Positions 49,125 to 57,215 of a stretch of DNA of 64,000 nt are shown in pieces; positions within the stretch are counted from its first letter, which is position 1; every line of letters starts with the position of its first letter. Both the position numbers and the translations under genes were made by a program. The DNA is from Nonomuraea jabiensis (GTDB lineage Bacteria > Actinomycetota > Actinomycetes > Streptosporangiales > Streptosporangiaceae). The DNA is taken from assembly GCF_014204795.1 (NCBI RefSeq), contig NZ_JACHMB010000001.1:1240001-1304000 (forward strand). The letters are read 5' to 3'. The notes under the pieces were generated by a model, which saw only the letters and a list, made by a program, of their open reading frames with translations, ran no database searches and was not told the origin of the DNA.

Positions 49125-49308
49125 GCCACCTATTGTCACATGTCCAGCACGCAAAGTTACGAGAATGGCGGCGGAACTGATTTCTCTGAACGCGCGAGCC
49201 TGGAGCGCCGCTCGACAGGCGGCAGCGCCTCAGCGATGTTGTTGCGTAGTTCCCGGGCAGTAATGGCGGTCATCCCACAGCCGTGGACCCCTGGCTACGC
49301 GTAGCGAG

Positions 49309-49510
49309 CGACTTCTCCCTCTTCGCACGCCTCTCGTGAACGCGATCGGCTGACGAATCGGCGAAGCGGCTTTTAAGCGGGGGTTTGGGGGGCCGCGCCC
49401 CCCAAAGTCACAGCCCGAGCCCCCTCGCGCGAAGCGCCCCCCACCGCGAGGACCGCGCCTTTGAAGCCGGGGGTTTGGGGGGCCGCGCCCCCCAATGTCA
49501 CAGCCTGAGC
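49309..49510. repeat. Hairpin-rich repeat element, copy B, with two GC hairpins
   Basis: Second copy of the element at 47945-48130, same orientation. It contains two near-identical hairpins, TTTGGGGGGC and GCCCCCCAAA at 49384-49406 and TTGGGGGGC and GCCCCCCAA at 49475-49495, each followed by GTCACAGCC and GAGC. The second one lies 50 bp after the etfA stop, so on the minus strand they can terminate etfBA. The stretch 49125-49308 holds no supported gene. Confidence 0.7.
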
Positions 49511-49545
49511 GCTATAGCGCGAAGACCATGCCTTCCCCCCGGCGG

Positions 49546-50499
49546 CTACTTGCGCTTGTTGATCTCTTCGGTGAGCTGGGGGACGACCTGGTGGAGGTCG
49601 CCCACCACGCCGTAGTCGGCCAGCTCGAAGATCGGGGCCTCCGGGTCCTTGTTGATCGCGACGATCGTCTTGGCCGTCTGCATGCCGGCCCGGTGCTGGA
49701 TGGCGCCCGAGATGCCCGCCGCGATGTACAGCTGCGGCGACACCGTCTTGCCCGTCTGCCCCACCTGGAACTGGTGCGGGTACCAGCCGGCGTCCGTGGC
49801 GGCGCGTGAGGCGCCGACGGCGGCGCCGAGGGAGTCGGCCAGGCCCTCGATGATCGAGAAGTTGTCGGCGGAGCCGACGCCGCGCCCGCCCGAGACCACG
49901 ATCGCGGCCTCCGTCAGCTCCGGCCGGGCGCCCTTCTCCTGCTTGACCCGCTCGACGATGCGGGCCGCCTTGGCGGCGTCGGACAGGGTGACCGACACCT
50001 CCTCCTCGGCGCCGGCGCCGGGGGCGGGCTCGGGGGCGGTCGAGTTGGGGCGTACGGCGACGATCGGCGTGCCCTTGCTCACCTTGGACTGCACGTTGAC
50101 GCCGCCGCCGAAGATGGACTGGTCGGCGACGAAGCCCTCGCCCAGGCCCACGGCGTCGGTGATGACGCCGGAGTCGGTCTTGACGGCCAGGCGCCCGGCG
50201 ACCTCCTTGCCCTCGGACGTGGCGGCCACGAGCACGGCGGCCGGGGACGTGGCGGCGACGAGCTGGGCGAGCAGCTCGGCCTTGGGCGCGACCACGTAGT
50301 CGACGATGTCGCTCGACGCGGCGACGTAGATCTTGTCAGCGCCGTACTCGGCGAGCCTGGCCTTGGCCTGGTCGGTGAGGCCGGGGCCCGCCCAGACGGC
50401 GGAGGGGGTGCCGAGCGAGCGGGCCAGGGTCAGCAGCTCCAGCGTGACCTTCTTGACCTCGCCTTCGACCTGCTCGACGAGAACGAGAATCTCCGACAT
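49546..50499 (-). CDS. etfA: Electron transfer flavoprotein alpha subunit
   Basis: 317 residues. It binds FAD and takes electrons from acyl-CoA dehydrogenases together with EtfB, passing them to an ETF-quinone oxidoreductase. The FAD-binding C-terminal domain shows SGGRGVGSADNFSIIEGLADSLGAAVGASRAATDAGW, the QVGQTGKTVSPQLYIAAGISGAIQH stretch and INKDPEAPIFELADYGVVGDL. ATG 50499 lies 20 bp after etfB on the same strand. Repeats with hairpins follow its stop. Confidence 0.96.
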   Translation of the reverse strand: MSEILVLVEQVEGEVKKVTLELLTLARSLGTPSAVWAGPGLTDQAKARLAEYGADKIYVAASSDIVDYVVAPKAELLAQLVAATSPAAVLVAATSEGKEVAGRLAVKTDSGVITDAVGLGEGFVADQSIFGGGVNVQSKVSKGTPIVAVRPNSTAPEPAPGAGAEEEVSVTLSDAAKAARIVERVKQEKGARPELTEAAIVVSGGRGVGSADNFSIIEGLADSLGAAVGASRAATDAGWYPHQFQVGQTGKTVSPQLYIAAGISGAIQHRAGMQTAKTIVAINKDPEAPIFELADYGVVGDLHQVVPQLTEEINKRK

Positions 50500-50518
50500 A
50501 TCAGCAAAACTCCCGTTC

Positions 50519-51298
50519 TTAGATGAACTTCTTCGACGCGAGGAAGTCGGCGGCCTTCGCGCCACCGTCGCCCTCGTCCTTGACGATCGTGCCGGCCGCA
50601 CGCGGCGGGGCGGCGGCGAAGTCGACGACCGAGGACCACGCGGCGGCCAGGCCCACCTGGGCGGCGTCGATGGAGGCGTCGCCGATGGCCAGCGTCTCGA
50701 CCGGCTTCTTCTTGGCGGCCATGATGCCCTTGAACGACGGGTAGCGCGGCTCGTTGATCTTCTCGACCACGGAGACGACGGCCGGCAGCGTGGCCTCGAC
50801 CTTGTCGAAGCCGTAGTCGGTGATGCGCTGGATCGCGATCGAGGAGCCCTCGACGTCGACCTTGTTGGCCAGCGTGAGCTGCGGGGTGCCGAGGCGCTCG
50901 GCCAGCATCGCGGCCAGCACGCCGGTGCGCGCGTCGGTGGACTCGGAGCCCAGGATGACCAGGTCGAACCCGATCTTCTTGAGCACCTGCGCCATCGCAT
51001 ACGAGGTGGACAGCGCGTCGGAGCCGTGCAGCGCGTCGTCGCTGAGGTGGACGGCCTTGTCGGCGCCCATGGCCAGCGCCTTGCGGATGGTCTCGGTGGC
51101 CTTGCCGGGGCCCATGGTGAGCACGGTCACCTCACCACCGTGGGCCTCCTTGAGCCGCAGCGCCTCCTCGACCGCGTACTCGTCAAGCTCGTTGACCACG
51201 CCGTCCACGGCGTCACGGTCGAGCGTCTTGTCATCGGACCGCAGCTTGCGCTCGGTCGCAGTGTCGGGGACCTGCTTCACGCAGACGACGATGTTCAT
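50519..51298 (-). CDS. etfB: Electron transfer flavoprotein beta subunit
   Basis: 259 residues. VCVKQVPDTA at the N-terminus, NELDEYAVEEALRLKE, VLTMGPGKATETIRKALAMGADKAVHL and LVILGSESTDARTGVLAAMLAERLGTP follow the EtfB fold, including the AMP-binding area. It is the first gene of etfBA. The cysteine desulfurase and mnmA homologues usually found near it in Streptomyces lie 11 kb away here, with accessory genes in between. Confidence 0.96.
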   Translation of the reverse strand: MNIVVCVKQVPDTATERKLRSDDKTLDRDAVDGVVNELDEYAVEEALRLKEAHGGEVTVLTMGPGKATETIRKALAMGADKAVHLSDDALHGSDALSTSYAMAQVLKKIGFDLVILGSESTDARTGVLAAMLAERLGTPQLTLANKVDVEGSSIAIQRITDYGFDKVEATLPAVVSVVEKINEPRYPSFKGIMAAKKKPVETLAIGDASIDAAQVGLAAAWSSVVDFAAAPPRAAGTIVKDEGDGGAKAADFLASKKFI

Positions 51299-51429
51299 GG
51301 CCGGTGGCCGACCTCCCGTGTTCGCGTGCGCGACCGCCTCGTTGCGGCCGGCGCCGAATGCAATGCTGTCCAGACTGCCAGGTGGCCACCAGGCCACCGA
51401 CAGAGGGTCTGCCCAAGCTTTCGCAAGCT

Positions 51430-51457
51430 ATGTTACCCATGAGTAGCTTAACTGCAA
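51430..51457 (-). promoter_or_regulatory. etfBA promoter candidate
   Basis: Minus-strand TTGCAG (51452-51457) and TAACAT (51430-51435) are spaced 16 bp, about 130 bp before the etfB start, in an AT-rich island in the 195-bp spacer to the first kinase gene. GTAGCT and AGCTAC half sites around the -35 (GTAGCTGC and AGCTAC) suggest an operator, for example for a fatty-acid regulator. Confidence 0.4.
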
Positions 51458-51493
51458 ACCCGCAGCTACCCACTATACAGAACTATGTTCGGT

Positions 51494-52699
51494 CTAGGCC
51501 GAGAGCAGGAACACGACCCCCACCACCAGTGCAGTACCCGCGAACAGCGCCAGCGTGAACGTGCTGAACACCGCCGCCAGCCCGAAACACAGTCCCACGG
51601 CCCCCGCCACGCTGACCAGGTCCGTGATCATGCGGCTGCGCCGGAACAGGCCTTTCGAGAACAGCGCCACCCCTGCATCGGTCACCACGGCCAGCGCGTA
51701 CGCCGCCAGCAGGAACAACGACACCTCCGGCAGCGGCTCCCGCGCGGCGGCGGCCAGCAGCGACACGAACAGTCCCGAGCCGATCAGCCAGCGCCTGCGC
51801 ACCTTCTCCCGGTGCCTGGCCCTGGACTCCTCCACCGACCTGCGCGGCCCTCCCTTGCCCGGCCGCCACTCCCTCGTGGCCAGGTCGTCGGCGAGGCTCA
51901 TCGCCCGGGGCGGAACGTGGCGTACGCGGGAGACCGGCTCGACCCCCAACCTGGCGCACAGCTGCGCGGCCGTCGGCCGCGCGGCCGGGTCGGTGGACAG
52001 GCACTCGCGTAACAGCGACGCCAGCCACTCCGGGACGCCCTCCAGGTCGGGCGAATGGTGCACGACCCGGTAGGCCACCGCGGAGGCGGGCCCCTGCCCG
52101 TACGGCTGCCGCCCGGTCGCCGCGTACGCCAGCGTCGCCCCGAAGGAGAACACGTCGGCCTCCATGCCCGCGCTCTTGCCCTCCAGCACCTCGGGGGCCA
52201 GGTAGCCGGGCGTGCCCACCACGGCGCCGGAGGCCGTGACCGACAGCGAGTCGAGCGCGCTGGCGATGCCGAAGTCGATGACGACGGGCTCGCCCTCGGC
52301 CATCATCACGTTGGCCGGTTTGAGATCGCGGTGCACCACGCCGGACTCGTGCATGGCGAGCAGCGCGTCGGCCAGCCCGGAGGCCAGCCGGCGCAGGTCG
52401 GGCACGGGCACGGGCACGGCGCTGAGCGGGCGGCCCTGGACGTAGCGGGTCACGAGGTAGGGCCGGTCGCCCTCCAGCGAGGCGTCGAGCACTTCGGCCA
52501 CGTGCGGCCCGCCGACCCGGCGCATGGTCTCCACCTCGCGCGCCAGCCGGGCCAGCGCCCCGCCGTCGGCGGTGACGTGGGGGTGGAGCACCTTGACCGC
52601 GACCGTACGGCCCTCGGCGTCGAGGGCGAGATGCACCTCGCCGAACCCGCCCGCCCCGAGCTTCGAAAGAAGCTCATATGGGCCGAGGTGCTCGCTCAT
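51494..52699 (-). CDS. Membrane serine/threonine protein kinase (third in tandem)
   Basis: 401 residues. Hanks-type kinase domain at about 1-260: glycine loop LGAGGFGEVHLA, Lys in VAVKVLHPH, catalytic loop VVHRDLKPANVMM, DFGIA and APEVLEG. A basic linker (RRSVEESRARHREKVRRRW) leads to four hydrophobic helices at about 305-400, with the C-terminus in the membrane. No PASTA or other sensor domain follows. It is the last and shortest of three kinase genes in a row on this strand; only 35 bp separate it from the next. It is transcribed toward etfBA. Confidence 0.92.
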   Translation of the reverse strand: MSEHLGPYELLSKLGAGGFGEVHLALDAEGRTVAVKVLHPHVTADGGALARLAREVETMRRVGGPHVAEVLDASLEGDRPYLVTRYVQGRPLSAVPVPVPDLRRLASGLADALLAMHESGVVHRDLKPANVMMAEGEPVVIDFGIASALDSLSVTASGAVVGTPGYLAPEVLEGKSAGMEADVFSFGATLAYAATGRQPYGQGPASAVAYRVVHHSPDLEGVPEWLASLLRECLSTDPAARPTAAQLCARLGVEPVSRVRHVPPRAMSLADDLATREWRPGKGGPRRSVEESRARHREKVRRRWLIGSGLFVSLLAAAAREPLPEVSLFLLAAYALAVVTDAGVALFSKGLFRRSRMITDLVSVAGAVGLCFGLAAVFSTFTLALFAGTALVVGVVFLLSA

Positions 52700-52734
52700 A
52701 CCTCATCTCTCCCCCCGAGAGCCCATGGGGACAC

Positions 52735-54537
52735 TCAGGACCAGGGAGTCAGGAACCCCAGCCCGAGATCGCTGAGCAGGCTGTCGATCACCCCGGTGAT
52801 CAGCCCGATCGTGCTCTGCCTGGCGTTGCCGGCTAGCTCGTCGATGACGGACTCCGGCGCCCGCCACGGGTACCACACCGCGTCCTGCCCCAGCGCGAAC
52901 ATCACCGCGAACAGCGCCGCCGTGCCCACCAGCACGACCGCGACCAGCGCCGCGCCAGGGCTGCGCAGCACGCCGGTGAGCGTGCGGGTGACGGCCTGGC
53001 GCGGCGCGCCGCCGCCCGGCAGCACGAACAGGCCGCCCGCGAAGGCGCCCGCCGCGAACGAGGCGGCCACGTTGACGCTCATCCCGCCCGCCCAGTGGAG
53101 CAGGCCCCAGACGCACAGGCCGAACAGCAGCGCCAGCGGCACGTGTACGGCCGTCACGAGCGCGGACTTGACCAGCGCCCACGGTGTGCCGACGACCGCC
53201 AGCAGCGGGTCGGCCGAGCTGCTGCCGCGCATCTGGCGCCGCTTGACCAGGTCGCCGAAGAGGTATTCGCCGAGCCGCAGCACCAGCGCGAGCGCGACGG
53301 CGATCGCGCCGACCATGACCGGCATCATGACGGTCAGCCCCACCAGCGTGACCAGCAGGAGCAGGCCCACCACCTGGCTGCCGAACAGGTATCTCTTCCG
53401 CTCGGACGGCGGCGTGTACTGAGGCGGCGGCGTGTAGGGCCTGACCTGCGACGGCGAGGTGGGCGGCGGCGCCGGGTAGCCCGCGACCCGCTGGTCGGTG
53501 CGGGGCATCGGCGGCCTGGCCGCGACCGGCGCGGGCACGTAGGGCGGCGGCCGCTCCTCCCGGTACGGCCGCTCCTCCCTGCGCGTCGGTGGCCGCTCCT
53601 CCCTGGCGGGAGGCGGTGCGGTCTTGCCGTACTCGACCGGCGGCAGCAGGTCGGAGTACGAGTCCATGACCCGCGTGCCGCCGCCCATGCGCTTGGTGCC
53701 GGTCGGCCCGTCGAAGGAGGTCTCGTTGAAGGTGGTCACGGCCGGGTCGAGCGCCCTGGCCATCCGCAGCAGCTCGTGCGCGCTGGGCCGGGACGCGGGA
53801 TCGACCTGCAGCGCCCTGCCGAGCCAGCCGCGCAGCCACGCGGGCGCCTTGTCGATCTGCGCCCGCCCTTCCATGATGTTGAAGCAGACCGCCTCGAACG
53901 TTCCCGTGCCGAACGGCGGCGCCCCCGTCGCGGCGAAGAACACCGTCGAGGCCAGCGCGTGCACGTCGGCGGCCTGGGTGATCTCGGAGTCACGGATGAT
54001 CTCGGGCGCCAGGTAGCCCGGCGTGCCCACGAACATGCCCGTCTGGGTCAGCCTGGTCGCGTTCACCAGGTGGGCGATGCCGAAGTCGATGACCAGCGGC
54101 TCACCGTTGACCAGCATGACGTTGGACGGCTTGAAGTCGCGGTGGATCACGTCGGCCGTGTGGATGGCCACCAGCGCCTGGCAGAGGCCCTGGGTCAGCC
54201 TGATGACCTCGCGCGCCTCCAGCGGGCCGTCGGCCAGGACGGTGTCCTCCAGCGTGCGGCCGGGGGCGAAGCGGGTCACGACGTACGGCTGGCCGCCCAC
54301 GAGCTCGGCGTCGATCACCTCGGCGACGTACGGGCTGCGCACCCGGCGCATGGTCTCGACCTCGCGGGTCAGCCGGTCGCGCGCCTTGAGGTCGGCGGCC
54401 ACGTGCGGGTGCAGCACCTTGATGGCGACTTCGCGGCCCTCGCCGTCGAGACCGAGGTGGACGACCCCCATGCCACCTTCGCCGATCTTCCTGACCAGCC
54501 GGTACGGGCCCAGTCGTTCTGGTGCTTGGGTGCTCAT
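52735..54537 (-). CDS. Membrane serine/threonine protein kinase (second in tandem)
   Basis: 600 residues. Kinase domain (about 10-265) with IGEGGMGVVHLG, AIKVLHPH, VIHRDFKPSNVML (Phe in place of the usual Leu of HRDL), DFGIAH and APEIIRD. A Pro/Arg-rich linker (about 290-375, repeated REERPPTRREERPYREERPP and YTPPPQYTPP) precedes about six hydrophobic helices at 385-540. ATG 54537 follows GGGGAAGG. It lacks PASTA repeats. The start lies 16 bp after the first kinase, so the three are one operon. Confidence 0.92.
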   Translation of the reverse strand: MSTQAPERLGPYRLVRKIGEGGMGVVHLGLDGEGREVAIKVLHPHVAADLKARDRLTREVETMRRVRSPYVAEVIDAELVGGQPYVVTRFAPGRTLEDTVLADGPLEAREVIRLTQGLCQALVAIHTADVIHRDFKPSNVMLVNGEPLVIDFGIAHLVNATRLTQTGMFVGTPGYLAPEIIRDSEITQAADVHALASTVFFAATGAPPFGTGTFEAVCFNIMEGRAQIDKAPAWLRGWLGRALQVDPASRPSAHELLRMARALDPAVTTFNETSFDGPTGTKRMGGGTRVMDSYSDLLPPVEYGKTAPPPAREERPPTRREERPYREERPPPYVPAPVAARPPMPRTDQRVAGYPAPPPTSPSQVRPYTPPPQYTPPSERKRYLFGSQVVGLLLLVTLVGLTVMMPVMVGAIAVALALVLRLGEYLFGDLVKRRQMRGSSSADPLLAVVGTPWALVKSALVTAVHVPLALLFGLCVWGLLHWAGGMSVNVAASFAAGAFAGGLFVLPGGGAPRQAVTRTLTGVLRSPGAALVAVVLVGTAALFAVMFALGQDAVWYPWRAPESVIDELAGNARQSTIGLITGVIDSLLSDLGLGFLTPWS

Positions 54538-54553
54538 CGCCACCTTCCCCGCG

Positions 54554-56494
54554 TCATCCCCCGGGATTCCCCCTCAGCCCATCTAGCTGTCTGACCACTG
54601 GATTGACGTTCAGCGGAGTCCATACGGCCCCCCTTGGCTTGTCCCCGAACGTGCCGGCGGCGAGGATCAGCGAGAGCGCGGCGGCCGCCGCGAGGACCCC
54701 CGCCATCACCATCGCCGCTGTCCTCGAGGGTACGAGCGATGAGAGCGTTCTGCGCATTTGTTTGCCAGGACCCTCCACTCCCGGGCCCGCGCAGACGGTC
54801 CACAACGCGACCGCGGCGCCCCAGGCCAGGGCGTTGGACGGGTCCATCCTGGCCACCACGGTGAGCAGCAGCGTCACCGGCAGGCCCAGGATGAGCGCGT
54901 ACAGCACGAGCGCCAGCGTGATGCCCACCGACTTGGCCAGCGCCTGGGGGAAGGCGAAGACCCTGACCACGTCGAGCGCCGCGGCCCCCGCGGCCCTGCG
55001 GGCGGTCAGCTGCGGCTGGGCCAGGTCGGCCGCGCGCAGCAGGATCGCGGCCGGGATCGCCACGACCGCGACCAGCACGGGCGCGGTCACGGCCGCCACG
55101 ATCATCACGACGAGCAGCATCGCGCCGGCCACGCCGTACGCCCGGGACCGCTGCAGCATCTTGCCCGGCGCGACCGCCGGGATGTACGGCTCCCGCTTGG
55201 TGCTCGGGTCGGGCTGCGGGTACTGCGGCGGGATGTACGGGGGCGGCTGGAGCGGGCTCGGCGCGGGCCGGGCGTAGTCGGGCACGTCGGGGCCGGCGCT
55301 CGGCACCGGCGCGTTCGGGACCGGCGTGTGGATCCGCCCGTAGTCGGGCGAGTCAGGGCGAACCCGTCGGGTGGGCACGTCGCCCTCCCCCGGCGGGGCC
55401 GCGAGACCGTGGTTGTTGACCGGCTGCTGCGGCTGCCAGGGCGGCGGCGTCAGGCCGCTCTCGCGCTGGATGCGCCGCAGCTCCTCCGGCGTCACCCTGC
55501 GCGTCGGCCACGGGTCCGGCTGGTTGGGCAGCAGCGAGACGTACTGCTGGTCCTGCGGAGGCGTGGCGGCCGGCTCCTGGGACTCCAGCAGGCTCCTGGG
55601 CGTCACCGGCGGCGTGGAGATGTCGTACGACGGCTTGTCCTGCACGCGCGGGGGCTCGGTCGGCCGCGGAACGGTCGAGATCTCGTCGGGCACGGTGCTC
55701 GGCGCCTTCGGGAGCATCCGGGCGGTCTGCTCGGCCAGCTCGGCCGCCTTGGGGCGCTTGGCCGGGTTGCGCTGGAACGCGGCCTTCAGCAGCGGCTGCA
55801 GCGTCGCCGGGGCGGCGCTCACGTCGGCCTTGCCCGCGGTGATGTTGTAGAAGATCATCTCCAGCGTGCCCTTGCCGAAGGGCGGCTGGCCGGTGGCGGC
55901 GAACAGCAGCGTGCCTGCCCACGCGTGCACGTCGACCTCCGGCCCCGCCTCCTGGCCCTCGATGATCTCGGGCGCGAGGTAGCCGGGCGTGCCGATGAAC
56001 ATGCCGGTCTGCGTCAGCCGCGTCGCGTCGACCGCCTGGGCGATGCCGAAGTCGATCAGGACGGGCTCGCCGTCGAGGATCAGCACGTTTCCGGGCTTGA
56101 GGTCGCGGTGGATCACGCCCACCGAGTGGACGGAGGCCAGCGCGGCGGCCACCCCGTGCGCGATCTTGACCAGCGAGGGCAGGTCGAGGGGCCCGTCGTC
56201 CTTGACGATCTCGTCGAGGGGACGGCCGGGGACGTACTGGGTGACGATGTACGGGCGATGACCGGTGACATCGGCGTCGACCACCTCGGCGATGTACTTG
56301 CTCCGCACCCGCCGCATCGTCTCGACCTCACGCGAAAGCCGCCGCCTGGCGACCTCGTCGCCGGCGACCTCTCCGCGCAGGACCTTGACCGCCACCTGCC
56401 GCCCCTGCGGGTCGACAGCGAGGTGGACAACGCCCATCCCGCCTTCACCGAGCCGCCTGAGCAGCCGGTAAGGGCCTAGTCGGTCATCGTTCAT
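54554..56494 (-). CDS. Membrane serine/threonine protein kinase (first in tandem)
   Basis: 646 residues. Kinase domain (about 8-265) with LGEGGMGVVHLA, AVKVLRGE, VIHRDLKPGNVLI, DFGIAQ and APEIIEGQ. A long Pro-rich linker follows (about 280-465, with QPPPYIPPQYPQPDP), and then several hydrophobic helices and a short external tail at the C-terminus. No PASTA domain. ATG 56494 has no Shine-Dalgarno; a TATGGT hexamer 10-15 bp upstream hints at a short or absent leader. It is promoter-proximal in the kinase operon. Confidence 0.92.
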   Translation of the reverse strand: MNDDRLGPYRLLRRLGEGGMGVVHLAVDPQGRQVAVKVLRGEVAGDEVARRRLSREVETMRRVRSKYIAEVVDADVTGHRPYIVTQYVPGRPLDEIVKDDGPLDLPSLVKIAHGVAAALASVHSVGVIHRDLKPGNVLILDGEPVLIDFGIAQAVDATRLTQTGMFIGTPGYLAPEIIEGQEAGPEVDVHAWAGTLLFAATGQPPFGKGTLEMIFYNITAGKADVSAAPATLQPLLKAAFQRNPAKRPKAAELAEQTARMLPKAPSTVPDEISTVPRPTEPPRVQDKPSYDISTPPVTPRSLLESQEPAATPPQDQQYVSLLPNQPDPWPTRRVTPEELRRIQRESGLTPPPWQPQQPVNNHGLAAPPGEGDVPTRRVRPDSPDYGRIHTPVPNAPVPSAGPDVPDYARPAPSPLQPPPYIPPQYPQPDPSTKREPYIPAVAPGKMLQRSRAYGVAGAMLLVVMIVAAVTAPVLVAVVAIPAAILLRAADLAQPQLTARRAAGAAALDVVRVFAFPQALAKSVGITLALVLYALILGLPVTLLLTVVARMDPSNALAWGAAVALWTVCAGPGVEGPGKQMRRTLSSLVPSRTAAMVMAGVLAAAAALSLILAAGTFGDKPRGAVWTPLNVNPVVRQLDGLRGNPGG

Positions 56495-56626
56495 GGCATG
56501 AAGCACCATACCGGCTTAATCCCCGCCCACGAGATGAACCATGAGGCCACATTCCCACTCGTACAACGTCCAGAAAGGGGCCATCGGTTTCCCATCCAAC
56601 GGTCTCGAATCGGCTTCAGTTTCCCC

Positions 56627-57139
56627 TCAACCGGCCAGCGGCAGAACCTCGGCGTTCTTCAGCCCGGCCAGCGCGGCACCGGACACGGCCAGTTTCGACC
56701 TGCGCACCCCGCTCCCGATCACCACTCTGGGATGCTCGGCGACGTGCGAGTCGACCAGGATGGGCCAGTCGGCGGGCAGGCCCAGCGGGGTGATGCCGCC
56801 GTACTCCATCCCGGTCAGCTCGACCGCGTCGGCCATCGGCGCGAAGCTCGCCTTGCGGGCGTCGAGGTGGCGGCGGACGACTCCGTTGACGTCCACGCGC
56901 ATCGTCGCGAGCACCATGCAGGCCACGTAGCGCGTCTCGCCGCCGCGCTTGGCCGCGACGACCACGCAGTTGGCCGACTCGTCGAGCGTCACGCCATACC
57001 GCTCGCAGAACGCCGCCGTGTCGGCCAGCTCAGGATCGATCTCGGCCACTTCGACGCCCTCCAGCTCCGGCACGGCGAGCGCGACCGGGTCGGCCAGCAG
57101 GTCGGTCCGGTCGTTGGCGGGCACCCAGTGCAGCGCCAT
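56627..57139 (-). CDS. YbaK/ProX-type aminoacyl-tRNA deacylase
   Basis: 170 residues of the YbaK/EbsC family of trans-editing enzymes that hydrolyse mischarged tRNA such as Cys-tRNA(Pro). The conserved Lys in DARKASFAPMADAVE, the GMEYGGITPLGLP loop, VDSHVAEHPRVVIGSGVRRSKLAV and LAVPELEGVEVAEI are in the expected order. ATG 57139 lies 6 bp after GAGGAG, while ATG 57145 is directly next to it and is less likely. A plausible substrate is unknown. It follows the flavin amine oxidase on the same strand by 77 bp. Confidence 0.85.
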   Translation of the reverse strand: MALHWVPANDRTDLLADPVALAVPELEGVEVAEIDPELADTAAFCERYGVTLDESANCVVVAAKRGGETRYVACMVLATMRVDVNGVVRRHLDARKASFAPMADAVELTGMEYGGITPLGLPADWPILVDSHVAEHPRVVIGSGVRRSKLAVSGAALAGLKNAEVLPLAG

Positions 57140-57215
57140 CCCCATCTCCTCGATTTTATCTCCGCAGATCGCTTCTCCCAGGAGCCTACGGTGGCCGCAG
57201 GGGTGGCGTGCGGTG

